The translations under genes were made by a program, and so were the position numbers. Of a DNA stretch of 12,624 bases, positions 1 to 6,223 are shown one piece after another (position 1 is the first letter of the stretch; each line of letters opens with the position of its first letter). Where the stretch lies: contig JAZUNS010000086.1 of the NCBI GenBank assembly GCA_045604285.1, positions 1 to 12,624 of the forward strand. Reading direction: 5' to 3'. The notes under the pieces are model-generated. The model did not search any database and was not told the DNA's origin. It saw only the letters and a list, made by a program, of their open reading frames with translations. Source of the DNA: SIG636 sp045604285. Lineage in GTDB: Bacteria > Bacillota > Clostridia > Oscillospirales > CAG-382.

Positions 1-10
1 ATTTTTTCAT
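1..10 (-). CDS. Possible divergent gene start, cut by the window edge
   Basis: On the - strand, positions 10-1 read ATG AAA AAA T, identical to the start of the lipoprotein gene at 434. A GAGAGG ribosome binding site lies at 23-18, and a full sigma-A-type promoter lies further upstream. Only three codons are visible, so no product can be named. Because the repeat runs to the edge, the gene may share the neighbour's signal peptide and be its divergent paralogue. That is inference from the mirrored expression signals. Confidence 0.35.
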
Positions 11-47
11 ATCCATACCTCTCTTATAACGTAAATATCACAAATCT

Positions 48-76
48 ATTATAAGGTCTGCCGGTGAAAAAGTCAA
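48..76 (-). promoter_or_regulatory. Mirrored sigma-A-type promoter facing left
   Basis: Read on the - strand, TTGACT (76-71) and TATAAT (53-48) are separated by 17 bp. It is an exact copy of the promoter at 368-396, because both lie in the inverted repeat. It would drive whatever gene begins at position 10 on the - strand. Confidence 0.7.
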
Positions 77-79
77 CGG

Positions 80-107
80 AAAAAAATATCGGGGCATTTG
101 CCCCGAT
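80..107 (-). terminator. Terminator-like palindrome facing left
   Basis: A 9-bp stem with a 2-nt loop (88-107, core CGGGGCA/TGCCCCG) is followed, on the - strand, by a run of seven T (86-80). This is the form of an intrinsic terminator. It would stop leftward transcription from the central segment before it reaches the - strand promoter. A near-copy sits at 336-363 in the opposite orientation. Confidence 0.5.
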
Positions 108-282
108 CAAGCTGATGACAAACCCTGTCATCAGCTTGGCAGAGTGCTGAGAAAGAGTGCAGACGAAACGAACCGAGGCGAAAACTGTACAAAAGTACTG
201 TGAGCCGAGGTTCGGTTTGAACGAAAAAATACGATAAATTGCAGAAAAGTCGGGAAGCTTTCCCGACTTTTCAACTTTTTTT
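108..282 (+). ncRNA. Candidate structured RNA or small inserted element
   Basis: This non-coding stretch between the repeat arms has three consecutive hairpins. Hairpin 1 (108-138) has a perfect 13-bp stem and the loop AACCC. Hairpin 2 (166-218) is interrupted by tandem G-A mismatches and capped by an AAAA loop. Hairpin 3 (244-272) plus a T-tract is an intrinsic terminator. That order would fit a small structured + strand transcript, but I see no convincing promoter directly upstream, so a miniature mobile or repetitive element is equally possible. No known RNA family is recognised. Confidence 0.3.
244..282 (+). terminator. Strong intrinsic terminator inside the central segment
   Basis: A 13-bp stem (244-256 with 260-272; GAAAAGTCGGGAA and its complement) has a 3-nt loop and is followed, after CAAC overlap bases, by seven T (276-282). 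It would end + strand transcripts from 108-243. The stem is symmetric, but the T-tract lies only on the right, so the + direction is favoured. Confidence 0.7.
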
Positions 283-335
283 GTAATTGATTTTTTATAT
301 TTTTCGTGTTCTGTGCCTTTGTCAGCGGTCTGAAT
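283..335. other. AT-rich stretch with no recognisable element
   Basis: This is the remainder of the gene-free interval 11-433. It is T-rich up to about 305 and then of mixed composition. I see no reading frame, no convincing promoter on either strand and no hairpin here. Confidence 0.5.
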
Positions 336-363
336 ATCGGGGCAAATGCCCCGGTATTATTTT
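336..363 (+). terminator. Terminator-like palindrome facing right
   Basis: A 9-bp stem (336-355, one G-T pair, loop AA) is followed by the T-rich run ATTATTTT. It sits just upstream of the lipoprotein promoter and would insulate it from rightward read-through. It mirrors the palindrome at 88-107, so the central segment is enclosed by two outward-facing terminators. Confidence 0.5.
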
Positions 364-367
364 GCCG

Positions 368-396
368 TTGACTTTTTCACCGGCAGACCTTATAAT
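368..396 (+). promoter_or_regulatory. Sigma-A-type promoter of the SGNH lipoprotein gene
   Basis: TTGACT (368-373), a 17-bp spacer and TATAAT (391-396) are very close to consensus. Transcription should start near 403, giving a leader of about 30 nt. No operator is evident, and strong constitutive expression is likely unless inversion or a repressor intervenes. Confidence 0.85.
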
Positions 397-420
397 AGAT
401 TTGTGATATTTACGTTATAA

Positions 421-426
421 GAGAGG
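421..426 (+). promoter_or_regulatory. Ribosome binding site that favours the start at 434
   Basis: GAGAGG ends 1 nt before the ATG at 428 but 7 nt before the ATG at 434. Only the second spacing suits initiation, so the gene is called from 434 and the upstream in-frame ATG is treated as leader. Confidence 0.75.
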
Positions 427-433
427 TATGGAT

Positions 434-1624
434 ATGAAAAAATTACTGTGCGTATTGCTTGCATTGCTTTTTACCCTAAGCTTTTGTGCCTGCGGCGGCG
501 ATGAGCCCGACGTAAGCTCTGACGCTTCATCGGAAGATACCGTTGCAGAAAGCAGCGAAGAAGAGCCCTCTTCTCAAGAGGAAAGCTCTGAGAAGGCACC
601 CGTTATACCTACTATCAACGGCAGCCCCATCAGCGATTTTGTTATCGTATATCCCAACACCACCGAGGAGGCAACCTATCTTGCCGCTGCAACCGAGCTT
701 CAAAAGAGCTTAAAGGACGCCTATGGTGTTGAGCTTACCGTTCAAAGTGATTACGAAGACGAGGTAGAAAAGGAAATAATAGTTGGCAACAGCAATTATC
801 GTTCTGTTTGCTCGGAACATAACCGTGCTTTCGATTACGGCGAATACAGCGTGGTAATAACAGGCACAAAGCTGTTGGTAATGGGCTCCTATGCAACAGG
901 CTGTTATCAGGGCATTAAGGCGCTTATGCAAAAGCTTGGCGAAGCTGCCGACGGCGCTTTAACCGACCTTAGCTTTGAAGGCAAAGGCAGCGTTGTTAAG
1001 GTTGCCTGCGTTGGCGACAGTATAACCCACGGTATAAACTCCACCGACCCCGACCTTAAAATTTACCCCCACTATTTGCAGGATATGCTGGGCCTTGATT
1101 ACTACGTAATGAACGCCGGCATAACCGACCGTTCTATATGCAGCACCGATATTTACAACTACGCCAGCACCATTCAGCACGTTCTTGCATTAGAGATGAA
1201 GCCCGACGTGGTAATATTCATCCTCGGCAGTAACGATGCAAACCCCGCCCACGATTACAAAAGCTGGACTAATCCCGACGTTGACCGTAAAGCAATATTC
1301 CTTCAAAGTGCCAACGCCCTTTTGGATGAATACGTGGCGGCAAACCCCGACGTGCAGATATATCTTGGCATCCCTTCTTCTCCCTTTAAGCTGGAGAACG
1401 ATAAATGGAATGCAGATGGCTGGAAAGCCAATTTGGTGGAATACGTTATCCCCTTGCTTAAGCAGATAGCCGAATCCCGCAGCCTGCCCACCGTTGATCT
1501 TTACACCTGGTCTCTTGACCACCCCGAGGTTTTCGTGGACGGCCTTCACCCCAAGGATGAAACCTATAAGGTCTTTGCAGAATACATTTACGAAACCATA
1601 AAGGAAAGTATAAAGCAACCGTAA
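434..1624 (+). CDS. Secreted SGNH/GDSL-type esterase lipoprotein
   Basis: This 396-residue protein starts with a lipoprotein signal (MKKLLCVLLALLFTL, then Cys-Ala-Cys-Gly-Gly near residues 18-22; the second Cys is the better lipidation site). A Ser/Glu-rich linker follows to about residue 56, as expected for a protein spanning a Gram-positive wall. Residues about 65-175 form an alpha/beta module of the kind often seen before glycan-active domains. The SGNH hydrolase occupies about 185-396 with all blocks visible: GDSIT (Ser196), NAG (227-229), GSND (Asn267) and DGLHP (Asp369, His372). It probably removes acyl groups from a surface or dietary glycan. The family covers many esterases, so the substrate is unknown. 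The gene is monocistronic, with its own promoter and terminator, and its 5' end lies in the inverted repeat. Confidence 0.88.
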   Translation: MKKLLCVLLALLFTLSFCACGGDEPDVSSDASSEDTVAESSEEEPSSQEESSEKAPVIPTINGSPISDFVIVYPNTTEEATYLAAATELQKSLKDAYGVELTVQSDYEDEVEKEIIVGNSNYRSVCSEHNRAFDYGEYSVVITGTKLLVMGSYATGCYQGIKALMQKLGEAADGALTDLSFEGKGSVVKVACVGDSITHGINSTDPDLKIYPHYLQDMLGLDYYVMNAGITDRSICSTDIYNYASTIQHVLALEMKPDVVIFILGSNDANPAHDYKSWTNPDVDRKAIFLQSANALLDEYVAANPDVQIYLGIPSSPFKLENDKWNADGWKANLVEYVIPLLKQIAESRSLPTVDLYTWSLDHPEVFVDGLHPKDETYKVFAEYIYETIKESIKQP

Positions 1625-1632
1625 AAGTTGAC

Positions 1633-1663
1633 AAAAAGGAAGCGCTTCGACGCTTCCTTTTTT
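1633..1663 (+). terminator. Intrinsic terminator after the SGNH lipoprotein gene
   Basis: A 12-bp perfect stem (1633-1644 with 1651-1662, AAAAAGGAAGCG and its complement) has a CTTCGA loop and runs directly into T residues. It lies 9 nt after the stop codon. The A-run on the left also makes it usable on the - strand, but no - strand gene ends here. Confidence 0.9.
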
Positions 1664-1686
1664 AAACAAAAAATGTATTAAATCTA

Positions 1687-1715
1687 TTGCTTTATGGTTT
1701 TATCGGTGCTATAAT
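1687..1715 (+). promoter_or_regulatory. Sigma-A-type promoter of the glycan operon
   Basis: TTGCTT (1687-1692), a 17-bp spacer and TATAAT (1710-1715) precede the aminotransferase gene. Transcription should begin near 1722, giving a leader of about 55 nt with no strong hairpin or riboswitch-like fold. This is the only clear promoter seen for the genes from 1777 to 8223. Confidence 0.8.
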
Positions 1716-1762
1716 TACAAGATGATGGGTTAGTTTGCATCACTATAAATATCGGCAAAAAT

Positions 1763-1768
1763 AAAGGA
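1763..1768 (+). promoter_or_regulatory. Ribosome binding site that favours the start at 1777
   Basis: AAAGGA overlaps the in-frame ATG at 1768 and is 8 nt upstream of the ATG at 1777. The second ATG is therefore the likely start, removing three residues from the longest frame. Confidence 0.7.
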
Positions 1769-1776
1769 TGAAAACT

Positions 1777-2991
1777 ATGAAAATTAAGCCTTTTTCCAAA
1801 AGAATTTATCTTTCCTCGCCTACAATGCACGGCGATGAAAAAAAGTATATGAATAAAGCTTACGAGACTAATTGGATGTCTACCGTAGGCGAAAATATTA
1901 ACGTGGTGGAGCAGCTCGTTTGTGATTATACGGGCTGCGGTTTCGGCGTTGCCTTGTCAAGCGGAACGGCTGCATTGCACCTGGCAATGAAGCTGGCAGG
2001 GGTAAAAAGGGGCGATACGGTATTTTGCTCGGATATGACCTTTGCGGCAACGGTAAACCCGGTCCTTTACGAGGGCGGCGTCCCGGTCTTTATCGACTGC
2101 GAAAGGGATACCTGGAACATGGACCCCCGTGCTTTGGAAAAAGCCTTTGAGCTTTATCCCGATACAAGGGTGGTAGTTGTTGCCAACCTTTACGGCGTAC
2201 CCCCTAAGATGGATGAGATAACTGCAATCTGCCGCAGATACGGCGCAGTGCTTATTGAGGATGCGGCAGAATCCCTGGGTGCTACCTATAAGGGCAGACA
2301 AACCGGTACCTTTGGCAACTATAACGTAATATCCTTTAACGGTAATAAAATAATTACCGGTTCCTCGGGCGGTATGCTTCTTACGGCTGATTCCGTGGCT
2401 GCAGAAAGGGCACGCAAGTGGTCTACCCAAAGCAGGGAGGATGCACCTTGGTATCAGCATGAGGAAATCGGCTACAATTACCGTATGAGTAACGTTGTAG
2501 CGGGGGTTGTCCGTGGGCAAATGCCTTATCTTGATCAACACGTAAAGCTAAAAAAGGCAATATACGACAGATATAAAGAGGGGCTTAAGGAGCTACCCTT
2601 AAAAATGAATCCCTTTAACGAGGTTGACAGCACGCCCAACTATTGGCTTTCCTGCATCCTGATAGACGAGGATGCCATGTGCAAGCAGGATAGGACGGAA
2701 GTTTCCGGCAGCTACGTCAGCGAAGCGGGCAAATCCTGCCCCGATATGATACTTGAGGAGCTGGCACGTCACAATGCAGAGGCAAGACCTATATGGAAGC
2801 CCATGCATCTGCAGCCAATGTACATAGAAAACCCCTTTGTTACTGCAGGCGGTGACGGCAGAAGGGATGCATACGCCGTGGATACCGACCTTTTTAACCG
2901 AGGACTTTGCCTGCCCAGCGATATTAAAATTACCCCTGAGGAACAGAACGCCGTTATTGAAATAATAAAATCTTGTTTTAGGGGTCAGTAA
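1777..2991 (+). CDS. DegT/DnrJ/EryC1/StrS-family sugar aminotransferase
   Basis: This 404-residue, PLP-dependent fold-type I enzyme is of full family length. Visible signatures are SSGTAALHLAMK (61-72, cofactor phosphate loop), EDAAESLGA (161-169, Asp162 facing the pyridine nitrogen) and SFNGNKIITGSSGG (186-199), where Lys191 should form the Schiff base. The family transfers an amino group, usually from glutamate, to a 4-keto (sometimes 3-keto) nucleotide sugar. The sequence resembles PglE/PilC-type aminotransferases of bacillosamine-like pathways. The next gene, a phosphoglycosyl transferase, begins one base after the stop, supporting a role in making the first lipid-linked sugar. The partner 4,6-dehydratase is not in the window. 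The exact sugar cannot be told from sequence. Confidence 0.9.
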   Translation: MKIKPFSKRIYLSSPTMHGDEKKYMNKAYETNWMSTVGENINVVEQLVCDYTGCGFGVALSSGTAALHLAMKLAGVKRGDTVFCSDMTFAATVNPVLYEGGVPVFIDCERDTWNMDPRALEKAFELYPDTRVVVVANLYGVPPKMDEITAICRRYGAVLIEDAAESLGATYKGRQTGTFGNYNVISFNGNKIITGSSGGMLLTADSVAAERARKWSTQSREDAPWYQHEEIGYNYRMSNVVAGVVRGQMPYLDQHVKLKKAIYDRYKEGLKELPLKMNPFNEVDSTPNYWLSCILIDEDAMCKQDRTEVSGSYVSEAGKSCPDMILEELARHNAEARPIWKPMHLQPMYIENPFVTAGGDGRRDAYAVDTDLFNRGLCLPSDIKITPEEQNAVIEIIKSCFRGQ

Positions 2992-3657
2992 ATGTACGCA
3001 AAGGTATTAAAAAGAGCGTTGGACATTTTGGTTGCCCTTGCGGCGTTGGCAATTTTGTCTCCCTTGCTTTTGATTTTGATAATAGTGGGCGCTATTGCCA
3101 TGGGCGGCAATCCGTTTTTCTTGCAAAAGCGTCCCGGCAGAATAAGCAAAGCCACGGGCGAGGAAGAGATTTTTTCCATAATAAAATTCCGTACCATGGA
3201 TAACCGCAAGGACAAAAACGGCAACCTGCTGTCGGATGAAGAAAGGCTTAACAAGTACGGTCGCTTTTTAAGAAGCACCTCTCTTGACGAGCTGCCCCAG
3301 CTTATTAACGTGCTTGTAGGTGATATGTCCTTGATAGGCCCAAGGGCGTTGGCGGTTTGCTATTTGCCCTATTACACCGCCGAGGAGCGCCGCCGTCATA
3401 CGGTGCGCCCGGGCATAACGGGGCTGGCCCAGGTCAACGGCAGAAACAGCCTGTCTTGGGAGGAGAAGTTTATGCACGACGTTAACTACGTGGATAACGT
3501 ATCCTTCACCATGGATGTAAAAATATTGTTTAAAACCGTAAAAAAAGTATTTGTGCGGGAGGGCATAGGTCAAGGTGAAGAAATGCCCGAAAGCCTGCAT
3601 ATACAACGAATGCGCCGTGCGGAGGCTGCCGAAAAAAGCGCCGCAGGCAAATTATAG
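2992..3657 (+). CDS. Monotopic phosphoglycosyl transferase (PglC/WcaJ-like sugar transferase)
   Basis: This 221-residue protein moves a sugar phosphate from a UDP-sugar to undecaprenyl phosphate, the first membrane step of glycan assembly. It has an N-terminal hydrophobic segment (about 10-38) and the bacterial sugar transferase core: KFRTMDNRKD (65-74), the catalytic Asp-Glu pair in TSLDELPQLINVL (Asp99, Glu100), GDMSLIGPRAL (110-120) and RPGITGLAQVNGR (139-151). The usual GPRP motif reads GPRA. Its small size matches PglC-type rather than the five-helix WbaP type. AGGGG at 2980-2984, inside the upstream gene, is the ribosome binding site, and the upstream stop abuts this ATG, so the two are likely translationally coupled. 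The C-terminal 30 residues are charged and variable. Confidence 0.93.
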   Translation: MYAKVLKRALDILVALAALAILSPLLLILIIVGAIAMGGNPFFLQKRPGRISKATGEEEIFSIIKFRTMDNRKDKNGNLLSDEERLNKYGRFLRSTSLDELPQLINVLVGDMSLIGPRALAVCYLPYYTAEERRRHTVRPGITGLAQVNGRNSLSWEEKFMHDVNYVDNVSFTMDVKILFKTVKKVFVREGIGQGEEMPESLHIQRMRRAEAAEKSAAGKL

Positions 3658-3676
3658 TAAAGTATGGTGAGCAAAA

Positions 3677-4198
3677 ATGCGTATATTCGGTTCAAAAACC
3701 GTTCTAAGGGCAATAGAGGAATCTGACAATTCTATGCTGTTAGAGCTGATAAACGACCCTGAAACTGAGGTAATGCTTGGGGGCAAATCTTATCCCGTTG
3801 CCAAGCACGAGCAAAAAAAGTGGTTTGAGGGGCAAAGCAATAACGAAAAGATCTTAAGGCTTATCGTTGCCGAAAAGGATAGCGATTCCCCCGTGGGCAC
3901 TCTTATATTTACGGATATCGACCTATCCAACGGTACGGCACAGCTACATATAAAAATGGCAACCGAAAGCAGGGGCAAGGGGTATGCCAGGGACGCTATA
4001 AACAGCGCCGTGGGCTATGCCTTTAACGAAATGCGCCTTAATTGCCTTTATGCCGAGATATTAGAGCATAACAAGGTTTCGGTAAAGCTGTTTGAAACCT
4101 GCGGCTTCAGCCGTGACGGACTTTTAAGAGCAAGGGTGTTTAAGGGCGGCAAATATTTAAACCTTTACTCTTACTCTTTGGTAAACAAGCAGGCATGA
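3677..4198 (+). CDS. GNAT N-acetyltransferase (RimJ/RimL or PseH-like)
   Basis: This 173-residue protein is a single GNAT domain. The acetyl-CoA loop is visible as ATESRGKGYARDAI (95-108), and the later motif EHNKVSVKLFETCGF (130-144) is typical of the RimJ/RimL-type branch. The family acetylates primary amines. Here, directly after an amino-sugar aminotransferase and a phosphoglycosyl transferase, the likely substrate is the newly added sugar amine, as PseH does in pseudaminic acid synthesis. This is inference: protein N-termini or polyamines are other GNAT substrates. In the Campylobacter pathway the equivalent step uses a left-handed beta-helix enzyme (PglD), so this would be a different fold for a similar job. 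GGTGA at 3666-3670 is the ribosome binding site, and the stop overlaps the next start by four bases. Confidence 0.85.
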   Translation: MRIFGSKTVLRAIEESDNSMLLELINDPETEVMLGGKSYPVAKHEQKKWFEGQSNNEKILRLIVAEKDSDSPVGTLIFTDIDLSNGTAQLHIKMATESRGKGYARDAINSAVGYAFNEMRLNCLYAEILEHNKVSVKLFETCGFSRDGLLRARVFKGGKYLNLYSYSLVNKQA

Positions 4199-5178
4199 AA
4201 GAAATAGGCAGCGAGTTTTGGAGCGCCCCCGTAACCCCTTGCGAAAACGGCATTTTTCCCGAAAACACAGGGTGGTTTTTATCGGGCAGGGTGGCTCTTA
4301 GGTCCGTAATAGAGGATATTAAGGCACACCGCAGTATAAATAGTGTGTTTTTGCCCTCGTGGTGTTGCGAAAGCATGATATCCCCGTTTTTACAGGCAGG
4401 CATAAGCGTAGATTTTTATCCCGTGTATATAGGCGGGGAAGGGCTTGTTTGTCAATATCCCCATAAGGGCGACGGGCTGCTTACCGTGGATTATTTTGGC
4501 TATACCGATACCCTGCCGGATTTTGACGGGGTGGTTATAAGGGATATGACCCATTCCGTGTTTTCTTCAACAATGACCGGGGCGGATTATTATTTCGGAA
4601 GTCTTCGCAAATGGTGCGGCGTGGCTACGGGAGGCTTTGCCGTAGGCGCCGGTGCAACGCCGGAAGCAGGGGCGGATTTGTATATAGAGCTTAGAAGCAA
4701 AGGAATGGAGCAGAAGGCTGAATATATAAACGGCAAAAGGGCAGACAAGGGCTTCCTTAAGCTGTTTGCCGCCGCCGAGGAAAAGCTTGACGCTTGCGGT
4801 ATAGTCTCGGCTACTGCCAAGGATATAGATACGGCAAAAAAGCTTGACGTTGATTATATTGTAAAAAAACGCAGGGAAAACGCCCGCATACTTACGGAAG
4901 AGCTAAACGACATTTGCATTTTTAAATCCGTAGCGGAAGGCGCGGCGCCGCTTTTTGTGCCTATTTGCATTGAAAACAGAGATAAGCTGCGCAGATATTT
5001 AACAGATAACGGAGTATATTGCCCCGTCCATTGGCCCGTGTCCGAAATGCACGCCGTAAGCGGCAAAACGGCAGAGCCCTACGAAAAAGGCATTAGCCTG
5101 ATATGTGACCAAAGATACGGCACCGAGGATATGGAAAGGATAGCAAAACTTGTTAAAAAGGGTATAAAGCTATGCTAA
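4195..5178 (+). CDS. Divergent PLP-fold aminotransferase-like protein
   Basis: This 327-residue protein is shorter than the usual 370-400 of DegT enzymes but follows their layout. GWFLSGRVALRSVIEDI (26-42) sits where the cofactor phosphate loop is expected, VVIRDMTHSVF (113-123) has Asp117 where the pyridine-binding Asp should be, and FGSLRKWCGVATGGF (134-148) offers Lys139 as the Schiff-base lysine. The C-terminal part (about 235-320) resembles the small domain. The phosphate-loop SGT signature is weak, so activity is uncertain. It may be a sugar aminotransferase, a PLP enzyme with another reaction, or an inactive partner. It overlaps the previous gene by ATGA and the next by 7 bp. Such overlaps suggest coupled translation, and close work with the FemAB-like protein that follows is plausible. 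Confidence 0.7.
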   Translation: MKEIGSEFWSAPVTPCENGIFPENTGWFLSGRVALRSVIEDIKAHRSINSVFLPSWCCESMISPFLQAGISVDFYPVYIGGEGLVCQYPHKGDGLLTVDYFGYTDTLPDFDGVVIRDMTHSVFSSTMTGADYYFGSLRKWCGVATGGFAVGAGATPEAGADLYIELRSKGMEQKAEYINGKRADKGFLKLFAAAEEKLDACGIVSATAKDIDTAKKLDVDYIVKKRRENARILTEELNDICIFKSVAEGAAPLFVPICIENRDKLRRYLTDNGVYCPVHWPVSEMHAVSGKTAEPYEKGISLICDQRYGTEDMERIAKLVKKGIKLC

Positions 5179-6209
5179 GTGTTTTAACCTTGGAACAATC
5201 TGAAAAATGGGACGATATAGTCCGTTCCTTTAAGGAACACGACGTATATTGGCTTAGCGGATATACAAAGGCTTTTGAGCTGAACGGTGACGGCACCCCC
5301 CTTTTGTTTTTCTACGACGATGGCAACGTAAGGGGCATAAACGTGGTTATGAAGCGGGATATAGCTTTGCACAAGCATTTTAAAACGCTTTTGCAGGAGG
5401 GGGAATACTTTGATTTTTCCACCCCTTACGGCTACGGCGGTTGGCTTGTGGAGGGGCAGGACAGCAATAAGCTGTTTGCGGCTTACGAAGACTATTGCAA
5501 AAAGGAACGCATCGTCAGCGAGTTTGTGCGGTTTCACCCCTTGATAGAGAACCACCGCTTTTGCTGTGCCCATTATCAAACGGTACCTCTCGGAAAAGTA
5601 GTGGTAATGGACACCGCCGCTTACGATACCGTCTGGGCAAACCTTACAAGCAAAAACCGCAACATGGTACGCAAGGCAGAAAAAAACGGCGTAGAAGTAA
5701 AAATGGGCAACAGCCCCGAGCTTTACGGCGTATTCAGACAGATATATAACGCCACCATGGATAAGGATAACGCCGCCGACTATTATTATTTTGGCGAAGG
5801 GTTTTACAAAAGCGTTGGGGAAGATTTAGCCCACGCAGCCAATATCTTTTACGCAGTTTACGGTGATAAAATCATTGCTGCCGCCATTATGCTTGAGGCA
5901 AACGGAAGGATGAACTATCATTTATCCGGCTCTTTGACGGAATATGCAGGACTTGCGCCTACAAATCTTATACTTTGCAGGGCGGCAGAGTATTGCAGCA
6001 GCAAGGGCATAAAGACCCTTTATTTGGGGGGCGGGGTCGGCAGCGGCGAGGATGGGCTTTATAAATTTAAAAAGTCCTTTAACAGAAACGAGGATACCAA
6101 AAGGTTTTATATAGGCAAAAAGATATTTTGCGATGACGTGTACCAAAAGCTTGTTTCCCTTAGAAACGGCGTGGAGGCGTCGGGATATTTCCCCCAATAC
6201 AGAGCATAA
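5172..6209 (+). CDS. FemAB/BioF2-like GNAT-fold acyltransferase
   Basis: This 345-residue protein has the two-lobed length of the FemAB/BioF2-like group (lipid II bridge enzymes and polysaccharide-cluster acyltransferases). The diagnostic stretch is in the second lobe: NRNMVRKAEKNG (162-173), MNYHLSGSLTEYAGLAP (247-263), LYLGGGVGSGEDGLYKFKKS (283-302) and a final Phe-Asn. These match the family pattern of a YHL-S-S strand, a small-residue turn and FKKxF. FemX-type members use aminoacyl-tRNA to acylate an amine; others are annotated as acetyltransferases. Being in a glycan operon next to amino-sugar genes, it may acylate an amino sugar with an amino acid or acyl group rather than build a peptide bridge. 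No signal or membrane segment is seen, so it should act in the cytoplasm. It starts within the previous gene. Confidence 0.82.
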   Translation: MLSVLTLEQSEKWDDIVRSFKEHDVYWLSGYTKAFELNGDGTPLLFFYDDGNVRGINVVMKRDIALHKHFKTLLQEGEYFDFSTPYGYGGWLVEGQDSNKLFAAYEDYCKKERIVSEFVRFHPLIENHRFCCAHYQTVPLGKVVVMDTAAYDTVWANLTSKNRNMVRKAEKNGVEVKMGNSPELYGVFRQIYNATMDKDNAADYYYFGEGFYKSVGEDLAHAANIFYAVYGDKIIAAAIMLEANGRMNYHLSGSLTEYAGLAPTNLILCRAAEYCSSKGIKTLYLGGGVGSGEDGLYKFKKSFNRNEDTKRFYIGKKIFCDDVYQKLVSLRNGVEASGYFPQYRA

Positions 6210-6223
6210 TTGACGGTGAAGAT

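Larger units (their letters stand above)
1..79. repeat. Left arm of a long inverted repeat
   Basis: Positions 1-79 are the exact reverse complement of 365-443, with no mismatch. The match is cut by the window edge, so 79 bp is a minimum length. Similarity continues inward, with mismatches and one indel, to about 107 (mirrored by about 336), taking in a GGGGCATTTGCCCC palindrome on both sides. The arm carries a mirrored promoter, a Shine-Dalgarno site and a start codon on the - strand. It could be the 5' end of a divergent paralogue, a recombination substrate, or an assembly fold-back. Confidence 0.95.
365..443. repeat. Right arm of a long inverted repeat
   Basis: This is the exact reverse complement of 1-79. 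It covers the whole promoter, the 5' leader, the ribosome binding site and the first codons of the lipoprotein gene. Since the identity includes coding bases, it is not simply a recombinase site next to a gene. Confidence 0.95.

Noticed and set aside
428..433. ATG at 428 as the lipoprotein start
   Set aside because: The ribosome binding site ends one base before it, too close for initiation. The ATG at 434 has 7-nt spacing and gives a standard lipoprotein signal beginning MKK.
1..443. Classical phase-variable invertible promoter
   Set aside because: In such switches the promoter lies between the repeats and inversion changes its direction. Here both promoters lie inside the arms, so flipping the centre would not change which gene is driven.
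1..443. Insertion sequence ends with terminal inverted repeats
   Set aside because: There is no transposase frame between the arms, no visible target-site duplication can be tested at the left edge, and the arms contain the 5' end of a genuine gene.
1190..1669. 159-codon - strand frame opposite the SGNH gene
   Set aside because: It overlaps conserved SGNH catalytic motifs on the + strand, has no ribosome binding site, and has no recognisable domain.
1768..1776. ATG at 1768 as the aminotransferase start
   Set aside because: The AAAGGA site overlaps it. The ATG at 1777 has proper spacing.
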